Shown here: piece after piece, positions 8,428-16,000 of the stretch
Position numbering within the stretch: position 1 is the first letter of the stretch
Layout: each line of letters starts with the position of its first letter
NCBI GenBank assembly: GCA_964368645.1
Contig: CAYJBY010000012.1
Coordinates: 1 to 64,000 of the forward strand
Reading direction: 5' to 3'
Source: JAEDHM01 sp964368645
GTDB taxonomy: Bacteria; Bacillota; Clostridia; Christensenellales; CAG-1252
DNA length: 64,000 nt
Made by a program: the position numbers and the translations under genes
The notes under the pieces: generated by a model
The model's input: only the letters and a program-made list of their open reading frames with translations
What the model was told of the DNA's origin: nothing
The model's database searches: none

Positions 8428-10857
8428 TCAATCGCAATGGTTTTTATGCTTTTCGGTTTTTGAGCCGCAACAATACGGACACTCGGAGCAACCACCTGCG
8501 CAGGCACTTTTTTTCGGAGCTTTTTTGTTTTTCACAGGGAGTTTAACGTGGATTTTACCCTTATTGTTAAGGACGATTACAGCAATAACCGCCGCCCAAA
8601 CGCCGAGGAATATAAACACCGTCCACCACCTTAAGCCAATGAGATACACCATACTTGCCACAACGTAGGACGTTGCAATCCAGAACAAAAGCGTGTTGCG
8701 ATAACTGCTTTTGCTGGGCAATTCCGCTTTTGCCGTAGCTATCGCGGCAAAGCAAGGAATAGTAGTCATATTGAAAGCGATAAAAGCCAGTAACCCGGGA
8801 ACGCCTATTCCCGTTGAGCTAATCATCTGCACCACCGCAGACACTCCGCCGTCGGTTTCCACGTCAAGAGCCGCCCCTGCGATACACGCACCCAACGTGC
8901 CGAAGGTCGCAATTACGTTTTCCTTGGCAAGCAAGCCCGTCAATGCCGCCACCGCGAAAACCCACCCGTAGCCGCCTAATTGAGAGCCGAAGCCCATCGG
9001 CGTAAACAGCGGTTGAATCAAGCCGCCGAAGCCTGCCAGTATGCTTTCGTTCATTCTGCTGTCGGGCAGGAACTCCCAGAACGGAGAGAAGTGCGAAATC
9101 AGCCAAATTACCACGGTTGAGGCGAGAATTACGGTAAACGCCTTTTTGATAAAGTGCTTTGCCTTATCCCAAAGGTGGAGCATCAGGTTCCTAAATCCCG
9201 GCATACGGTAGGAGGGAAGCTCCATTATAAAGGGGGGCGTATCGCCCTTCATCGTGGTGTTACGCATTAGGATAACGCTGACTATCGCGGTGATTATACC
9301 CAATAAATACATTCCGTAGGTAATCAAATCGCCGTTGCCGAAGCCCGTCATCTGCACGATACCACCTGCAATCGCAGTGAGAATGGGGAGCTTTGCGCCG
9401 CAGGAGAAAAACGGGATAACTCTGACCGTTGCGGTTCTTTCCCGTTGGTCGGCTAGGGTACGGGTGTTAATCATTGCGGGAACCGAACAGCCGAAGCCCA
9501 TAATCATAGGCATAAACGCCCTGCCCGACAACCCGAATTTGCGGAAAATCCTGTCCAGAATAAAGGCGGCGCGTGCCATATATCCGCTGTCTTCCAATAG
9601 CGAAAAGAAGAAGAACAGCAATAGGATTTGGGGTAAAAAGCCCAGCACCGCGAAGACTCCGCCCAGTATGCCGTCCGCTAACAAGCCCACCACCCACTCG
9701 GGGGCGGAAAGCGCCTGCAAGCCCTGCCTTGCGCAAGCGTCAAGTAAGCCCGTAAAGGTTTCCATTACGTTGAACAGCACCACACCGGGGGAATAAACTC
9801 CCTCCTCGTAACCGAAAATCGTGTTGACGGTAACGCCGCTTAAAAAGCCGGCTATCTCGCCCTCACTCTCCGTCTCCGCGGTCACAGCCGCTTCCGTTTC
9901 TCCGTCCGCTTCACCGAATACGCCTGCCGCACCCAGATACAGCAAGTCCTCCGAAAAGGTGAGATGGAAAATTGCAAAGAGGATTATCAAGAATATGGGT
10001 ATGCTCCACAGCTTGTGGGTTAAAACTCTGTCGATTTTGTCCGAGCGCGTCAGGTTTGCCTTGTCGCCGCCGAAAGGAGCGTGCCGCGTTAGGGTGGGCG
10101 AATAACGCCCCGTTATGTACTTATATCTGCCGTCTGCGATTAACGCCTCGATATCGCCGCCGAAGGTTTCGTCGTTAAAGGTTTTCCTGAACTCCTCCAC
10201 CATTGCATTGGAGGCAGGGTGCGACTTGACTTCCAGCTCGTCCGACTCCACCAGCTTAATCGCGTGGAAGAGCGCGTTATCTATGCCCTGTCCTCTAAGC
10301 GCGATTTCGCAGTCGCCGATAAGGTGACGAAGAGGAGATTCCGAAAGCACGGTCTTGCCCTTTCGGGGAGTTTTGGAACTGTCATAGGCGCGGCTCATCA
10401 GCTCGTCTAAGCCCTTTTCTCTCAACGCGGATACGGCAACTACGGGCAAGCCCAGCCTTTCTTCCAAAGCCGCTACGTCTATGCTGTCGCCGTTTTTTTC
10501 CACCTCGTCCATCATATTGAGTGCCACCGCTACGGGTATGTCGATTTCCATTAATTGTGTGGTTAAATACAGGTTACGCTCCAGATTGGTCGCGTCCACT
10601 ATGTTGATGATACAGTCGGGCTTTTCATCCAATAGGAAATTACGCGAAATCACCTCTTCAGGGGTGTAGGGCGAAAGAGAATATATGCCCGGTAAATCCA
10701 CTATGGATATAGGCTCGGCGCATTTTTTATAAACGCCCTCGCGCTTGTCAACGGTTACGCCCGGCCAGTTGCCCACGTGGGCGGTAGAACCGGTTAAAGC
10801 GTTGAATAGGGTGGTTTTTCCGCTGTTGGGATTGCCTGCTAAAGCAAATTTTAACAT
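8428..10857 (-). CDS. feoB: Ferrous iron transporter FeoB
   Basis: This 809-aa inner-membrane protein imports Fe2+ coupled to an N-terminal GTPase-like domain. The G motifs are clear: GNPNSGKT (8-15), GVTV (33-36), DLPG (54-57) and a NMMDE guanine-specificity segment (about 115). The membrane part has two Gate domains and the FeoB core, with FGCSVPA and the second-half FNMTTIPC Cys. The last 45 residues are unusual: a Lys-rich stretch followed by a Cys-rich tail (CAGGC, CPYCC, closing His-x2-Cys) resembling the small FeoB-associated Cys-rich protein that is normally a separate gene. It follows feoA by 3 nt with its own GGAGG site. Confidence 0.96.
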   Translation of the reverse strand: MLKFALAGNPNSGKTTLFNALTGSTAHVGNWPGVTVDKREGVYKKCAEPISIVDLPGIYSLSPYTPEEVISRNFLLDEKPDCIINIVDATNLERNLYLTTQLMEIDIPVAVALNMMDEVEKNGDSIDVAALEERLGLPVVAVSALREKGLDELMSRAYDSSKTPRKGKTVLSESPLRHLIGDCEIALRGQGIDNALFHAIKLVESDELEVKSHPASNAMVEEFRKTFNDETFGGDIEALIADGRYKYITGRYSPTLTRHAPFGGDKANLTRSDKIDRVLTHKLWSIPIFLIILFAIFHLTFSEDLLYLGAAGVFGEADGETEAAVTAETESEGEIAGFLSGVTVNTIFGYEEGVYSPGVVLFNVMETFTGLLDACARQGLQALSAPEWVVGLLADGILGGVFAVLGFLPQILLLFFFFSLLEDSGYMARAAFILDRIFRKFGLSGRAFMPMIMGFGCSVPAMINTRTLADQRERTATVRVIPFFSCGAKLPILTAIAGGIVQMTGFGNGDLITYGMYLLGIITAIVSVILMRNTTMKGDTPPFIMELPSYRMPGFRNLMLHLWDKAKHFIKKAFTVILASTVVIWLISHFSPFWEFLPDSRMNESILAGFGGLIQPLFTPMGFGSQLGGYGWVFAVAALTGLLAKENVIATFGTLGACIAGAALDVETDGGVSAVVQMISSTGIGVPGLLAFIAFNMTTIPCFAAIATAKAELPSKSSYRNTLLFWIATSYVVASMVYLIGLRWWTVFIFLGVWAAVIAVIVLNNKGKIHVKLPVKNKKAPKKSACAGGCSECPYCCGSKTEKHKNHCD

Positions 10858-10860
10858 AGT

Positions 10861-11088
10861 TTATACCTCCACCGTGACGTTTTCAGCCTCGCTTTTACGC
10901 AGAGTCAGCTCATAACCGCGCAGATTAATCTCGATAGGATCGCCTAGGGGCGCGCGCTTTTTCAGCCATACCGCCGCGCCGGGTGTAATCCCCATATCGA
11001 AAAGTCGGCGGCGTATCAAGCCCTCGCCTGCAACGAGCTTGATTACGCCCTTTTCTCCAATACTGAATTCGCTTAGTTTTTTATCCAT
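10861..11088 (-). CDS. feoA: FeoA-family SH3-like protein
   Basis: This 75-aa cytoplasmic protein is the usual partner of FeoB in ferrous iron uptake. It has the FeoA SH3-like barrel, with RRRLFDMGITPG as the family signature and a conserved ending ELTLRKSEA. I place the start at the ATG at 11088 because GAGGAG lies 5 nt upstream of it; an in-frame GTG at 11106 would add six residues encoded over that ribosome site. feoA and feoB are one operon. Confidence 0.93.
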   Translation of the reverse strand: MDKKLSEFSIGEKGVIKLVAGEGLIRRRLFDMGITPGAAVWLKKRAPLGDPIEINLRGYELTLRKSEAENVTVEV

Positions 11089-11263
11089 ACTGCTCTCCTC
11101 GCTCACATTTACCGCCGCCGCTTGCCGCGCCTTCTCCTCGTATCGGACTGTCAGCTTAATTTCGCACTTTTCGGTAATCGCGTCACCAAATTCGCCGTTA
11201 TGTCTTCGCCTTACTGCGGTTCACGGTAGGTTGTAATGTGAACTTTGTTTCATATTTGCCCTT

Positions 11264-11293
11264 ATTATAAACGCCGCTTTTCCCTTGTGTCAA
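11264..11293 (-). promoter_or_regulatory. feoAB promoter
   Basis: On the minus strand a perfect -35 TTGACA (11288-11293) and perfect -10 TATAAT (11264-11269) with an 18-nt spacer, about 175 nt upstream of feoA. An inverted repeat AATAAT-TTCAG-ATTATT lies just upstream of the -35 (about 11316-11332) and could be a metal-regulator site. Confidence 0.75.
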
Positions 11294-11351
11294 CTGTTTT
11301 ACGCAAAATATGAAAATAATTTCAGATTATTGCATTTTTTTGGTTAGGGGG

Positions 11352-11381
11352 TTTACATATTCGCCCCGAAGGTAGTATAAT
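11352..11381 (+). promoter_or_regulatory. Promoter of the second TetR gene
   Basis: -35 TTTACA (11352-11357) and -10 TATAAT (11376-11381) with an 18-nt spacer lie 25 bp upstream of the start codon, divergent from the feoAB promoter. Confidence 0.7.
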
Positions 11382-11406
11382 TAACCGAGTATTAGGAGGA
11401 TATTGT

Positions 11407-12003
11407 ATGGCTGAATTGATACGCGAACCGCAACAAAAGCGTTCCATCGACAAGAAAAACCGCATTATCAATGCAGGCTACGAGCTTTTTGCCACCGCAG
11501 GCTATTTCAGCACCAACACAGTGGAAATCGCAAAAAAAGCTGGCGTTTCCACAGGTATAGTGTACGGTTATTTTCACGACAAGCGCGATATTCTTCTGGA
11601 GGTGCTTAACCTCTATATAGCCAACGTCTTCGCCCCTATTTTCGATATGTTCGACCAGCTGAAATCCTTGGATTTTGAGTTTATCGTGCCGCATATTATC
11701 GACAAAACAGTCGAAACCCATATCCGCAACGCCGCAATGCACGAGACGCTTCATTCGCTTTCCCATACGGACGAGGCGGTTTATAACCGTTTTATCCAGT
11801 TGGAGAACGACATCACCCGTCGATTGGCGGACAAGCTGGTGCTTTTGGGCTACGACAAGCCCGATACCGCCGAAAGAGTCCATTTGGCGATGGAAACCGT
11901 CCAGTCCTACGCACACGAGGCGGCATTCGACAAGCACGACTATCTGGATTACGCCAAAATGCGCGGCATCGTCATCAAAATGCTGACGGCTATGCTCCAA
12001 TAA
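11407..12003 (+). CDS. TetR/AcrR-family transcriptional regulator
   Basis: This 198-aa regulator has an N-terminal TetR helix-turn-helix (about residues 15-65) with the family signature IAKKAGVSTGIVYGYFHDK. The helical C-terminal domain is presumably for ligand binding and dimerisation. A strong TAGGAGGA site precedes the ATG. It is divergent from feoAB, but TetR proteins are not usual Feo regulators, so control of an unlinked target or itself is as likely. A reading frame on the opposite strand over almost the same span is a codon-bias shadow. Confidence 0.9.
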   Translation: MAELIREPQQKRSIDKKNRIINAGYELFATAGYFSTNTVEIAKKAGVSTGIVYGYFHDKRDILLEVLNLYIANVFAPIFDMFDQLKSLDFEFIVPHIIDKTVETHIRNAAMHETLHSLSHTDEAVYNRFIQLENDITRRLADKLVLLGYDKPDTAERVHLAMETVQSYAHEAAFDKHDYLDYAKMRGIVIKMLTAMLQ

Positions 12004-12150
12004 CTTTATTCAAAAATCACATTCTATATTACCCTTATTTCCCCTGCCTTGCCGTGAGTTACACGTTACTTTTTTCGGTGCTTGCGGTTCTGCTCCTGCC
12101 GTTTTGGGCTTTTGTCACCCATATCAAGAATTATCCTTATTCGCCTTTGC

Positions 12151-12544
12151 TCGCCGACAGTATCGTCCTTATTTTTTGTACTTTCTACGCGACAGCGTAA
12201 TTTTTCAGCAAACCTCAAACGCTATCTCTCTTTCCTAATAGCGTGCCAGCGGTAACAGCGCGGTATTTTAAGTCTTAATCCTCTCATATCAAACAACCTT
12301 TTCAATAACGGTTTATCCCAATACACCCCTAACTTGCCGATAGTCACGGCTTTATTTTTGTACTTTTAACGCGACAACGTAATTTTTCAGCAAGCCTCAA
12401 ACGCTATCTCTCTTTCCTCATAGCGTGCCAGCGGTAACAACGCGGTATTTTAGGTCTTAACCCTCTTATATCAAACAACCTTTTCAATAACGGTAATCAA
12501 ATTTACCCCAATACACCCTCAACTCGCCGACAGTCACGGCTTTT
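12151..12544. repeat. Tandem duplication, about 185 bp per unit
   Basis: Unit 1 (12151-12333) and unit 2 (12334-12523) match over nearly their whole length, both running from a CGCCGACAGT-like start through ACGCGACA(G/A)CGTAATTTTTC and TAGCGTGCCAGCGGTAACA to CCAATACACCC. A third copy stops after about 21 bp (12524-12544). The gap 12004-12604 has no convincing gene; only a 48-codon hydrophobic GTG frame with no ribosome site runs into unit 1. Confidence 0.85.
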
Positions 12545-12604
12545 GTAGCTCGGATATGATACTTATGATTGCCGCTACGCGCTCTTTTTCGCACGGGCTG
12601 ACAA

Positions 12605-12650
12605 CTTGTCAAAATAACAGTTGACAAGCCATTTTAGATAATGCTAAAAT
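12605..12650 (+). promoter_or_regulatory. tRNA-Ala promoter overlapping a palindrome
   Basis: -35 TTGACA (12621-12626) and -10 TAAAAT (12645-12650), 18-nt spacer, precede tRNA-Ala. The -35 is the right arm of a perfect inverted repeat CTTGTCAA-N8-TTGACAAG (12605-12628), so a second -35-like hexamer faces the other way. Confidence 0.65.
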
Positions 12651-12680
12651 ACTTTTAATTTCATATTAACCGATTACCGT

Positions 12681-12756
12681 GGGGGTATAGCTCAGTTGGT
12701 AGAGCGCTTGAATGGCATTCAAGAGGTCAGCGGTTCGAACCCGCTTATCTCCACCA
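12681..12756 (+). tRNA. tRNA-Ala (anticodon GGC)
   Basis: Complete cloverleaf: acceptor GGGGGTA / TATCTCC, D arm GCTCAGTTGGTAGAGC, anticodon arm TTGAA-TGGCA-TTCAA with GGC, T loop TTCGAAC, discriminator A and encoded CCA. It is a single tRNA with its own promoter and terminator. Confidence 0.97.
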
Positions 12757-12761
12757 AACGG

Positions 12762-12808
12762 ATAAATCCGAATTCAGTCGTAACAAGATTGGTTCGGATT
12801 TATTTTTT
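12762..12808 (+). terminator. Terminator after tRNA-Ala
   Basis: ATAAATCCGAA pairs with TTCGGATTTAT across a loop of about 20 nt and is followed by a T-rich tract. Confidence 0.75.
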
Positions 12809-12830
12809 ATTTATACGCTATATAAAGAAA

Positions 12831-12863
12831 AAGGAAGTCCGTTTATGACTTCCTTACTTTTTC
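12831..12863 (-). terminator. Bidirectional hairpin below the BspA-like gene
   Basis: Perfect stem AAGGAAGTC / GACTTCCTT with a 7-nt loop. On the minus strand it is followed by TTTTTCTTTA and so can end the transcript of the lipoprotein at 13093-18072. The stretch 12871-13092 between them shows only a short direct repeat (ATTTATTGCTTATCC twice) and no gene. Confidence 0.65.
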
Positions 12864-13092
12864 TAAATGATTTATTGCTTATCCCTGTTTCTAAAGATTT
12901 ATTGCTTATCCAAAATCGTTATCGGCTTGTCTACGTGCTTGATGATACTTTCAAGCATACCGCCGGGGTTAACGTGACCAATAACAACCGAATAGGCAAG
13001 CTCAATAATCTTGACGTTTCGGGCGTAAACTTATTGCTTAGTGGGGACGGATAGACACCTATATTGTGCGGCTCGTGCATATTTGGTTTATG

Positions 13093-16000
13093 TTAGAGTT
13101 GCCACACCGTTGGTTCGCCCTCGACGTAGTGCCAAGCACCTTCCGCCGCCGTCTCCGAATAGTAGTACGGCGTCACGTCGTCGGTATCGAACCCGACGGC
13201 GGTCATCTGTGCGCTCGTGCCCTTGAAATAAACGATCATGCCCGACTTGCAATAGTAGAAAACGTAAGTCTGCACAGTCGTGAAGCCGGCAGGCAGAACC
13301 ACGTACTCCAATTCGTAGCAATATGAAATGGAATGCTCCATCAACTCGGTCATACTGTCCGAAAGCTTTAGCGAAGTGATTTGTGCCCCATCGAAAGCTC
13401 TCGTATACAACCCCTTGACGTCGGTATAAGCAGTCAAATCCACGTCGGCAGGACCGGTGTAGCTGTAAATATATTTATCGTTGCCCGTCTGTAAAATCTC
13501 GATGCCGTTTTCGTCCTTGGTTATCGTCGTGGTGAAGGCGGTTTCGGTGCTCGTGCGTACCTCTCTGCCCACTACGTCTTTGTTAAACGACAGCGTCAAT
13601 GCACTGAGATTGGTGACGTATATAAGCCGCTCACATCTGTTAAACGCATCTTTGCTGATGGTCTGTACGCTCGCCGGTATGGTGATTGAGAGTAGCCAGA
13701 TGCAATAGTCAAACGCCATGTCGCCGATAGATACCAAATTATTGGGAAGCCGTATCTCAGTGAGATTATCGCAAAATTGAAACGCTTTTGCACCGATTTT
13801 AGTAATGCTACTCGGTATAAAAATGCCCGTACAGTTTACATTGTAAAATGCGCTGTCGCCGATTTCCGTGACCGGGAGACCGTTGTAGACGGTAGGCAAG
13901 TATAGGTCTTGGGAAATCTGAGTGGTGTATTTTGTCAGCACGTAGGCGTCGCCTGCCGCATTCAACGTAAACGTCATATTGGCGGTGCTGCCTTTGAAAG
14001 CGCCGCAAACCGTGCAGTTGTAATCCTCGTCAAAGGTGTGCGGCAACGTGTCGCCGTATTCCTCGCCGCAGCGCGTGCAAACCGCTTTCTTGGAGCAAGT
14101 TGCCGTGCCGCCCGTGTGACCGAGCGCAGTGCCTGTGGCTATCCTCGTATCGCAGTCGTTGCAGCCCGTGCAGAGGGCGTGCTCCGTGCCGTCCGCCGTG
14201 CAGGTGGCGTTATTGTCGAACACGTAATCTCCGTAGGTGTGCGGCAACATATCGCCGTATTTCTCGCCGCAGCGAGTGCAAGCCGCTTGTGCGGTGCAGG
14301 TTGCCGTGCCGCCCGTGTGACCGAGTGCCGAGCCTGCGACGTCCCGGGTATCCCGATGACCGCAGACCGTGCAGTCGGCGTGCTCCGTGCCGTCTTGCGT
14401 GCAGGTGGCGTTGTCGTCGGACACGTACTCTCCGTAGGTGTGCGGCAAGAAGTCGCCGTCTACACCGCAGACCTTGCAGGTTGAGACGTGCGTGCAGGTC
14501 GCCTCGTCGAAGTCGTGCTCGGCAGAGCTTCTGGCGGTGCCGCACAGAGTGCATTCGGCAGGCGAACAAGCGTGGCGAGGTTGTATCCGGGAAGATACGA
14601 TCAAATTTTTGATAACGACAGCGTCGTTTCCATATGATTCGCTATAATCCTTGCTGTACGAAATCGTGAGCACGTCTCCCGCAAGGAGTTTTATATCTAT
14701 ATAATCCGCATCATCCTCGTCAAGCATTCCGGACCAAGAGCCGTATTCTACGCCGTTGACGTAGCACGTTACGTAATCACAATCGCCCTCGCTTATAGCC
14801 AACAGTTCGAAGCACAGATTCAACTTGAAACGTGCGGTGATGGTCAGCGTTGAGGTCGACAGCGCCTTGTGATTGGTAGAAATTATTTGTTTGCCGTCGT
14901 ACTCAAACGGGAAGATTTCGTCGTTCGTTATGGTCAAGCCCGATACCTCTTCGATACCGTTGTCAAAAACTATGGTAGCATCCTCGACGTAGTCGTGCTC
15001 GGCAGTCGCCTCGATCGTCTTACCGCAAAGCTCGCAGGCGTGGTCGATGCAGGTCAAAGCGCCGTCGTAAACGTGAGTGCAGGTATAGCCGCAAGCCACG
15101 CAGACGCCGTCCGTAAAGTCGTGTTTGGCAAGCAAGCCGTATTCCTTGCCGCAACGGGTGCAGACGGCTTTTGCTGTGCAGGTCGCCGTGCCGCCCTCGT
15201 GACCGAGCGGTGCGTCTTGCATATAACCACAAAGTGTGCAGGTCTCGGGAAGTTCGCAGGTGGCGGGGCTGAATTCGTGCGAGGAGCAAGCTTTCCACAC
15301 GTGGATTTCTCCTTCAAGATAGCACCAATCGCCCTCATAGAACTCCTCAGAATAGAGGAGCGCATTTTGGAAAATCTCAATTTCAATATCGTCGAAGCCG
15401 GCGTCCATCCACTGAAATACGTCGCCCTCATAGTACAAACTGCAGTTGTTGCATCTTTTGAAGGTATACAAAGATATGTCTTGCAAGGATTTCGGCAATA
15501 CCACGCGTTCCAACACGATACATTTGTAGAAGGCGTTTTCACAGAGTTCCAACACGCCGTACGGCAAGGTCACGGTTTCTGCCCTCGTATATTTGAGGAA
15601 CGTATTGGGGCTCACTATCTTGACGCCTTCGGGAAGAGTGTCGGCGTCAAGCGTTGCAAATATAGTATTCCCGTGCTCCGTATTGTAGAGGCAACCGTTC
15701 TCGAACTTGAACGTATCGTTGCCTTGCTCTATTTCAAACGTCGTCAAACTGTAGCAATTGCAGAACGCGTCTTCTCCGATTTCGTCAAGGTTCTTCGGCA
15801 ACGTAACTTTCGTCAAATTGACACAGCCGGTAAAGGCGTCATCTTTTATCTCCTTGACGGAGGACGGTATCGCTATTTCGGTCAAGCCGACACAGTTGCA
15901 AAAAGCAAAGTTGCTTATGATTTCAACACCCTCGGGGATAACGCTCGTTCTGCAACCGAAAACAACGGCGTTGTTCATCACGTCTATCACGCAATTTCCT

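Noticed and set aside
11392..12000. 202-codon minus-strand frame opposite the second TetR gene
   Set aside because: Complete antisense overlap with a clear TetR protein; no independent support.
12055..12200. 48-codon hydrophobic GTG frame ending in the 185-bp repeat
   Set aside because: No ribosome site, and its end lies in the duplicated noncoding unit; too weak to call a small membrane protein.
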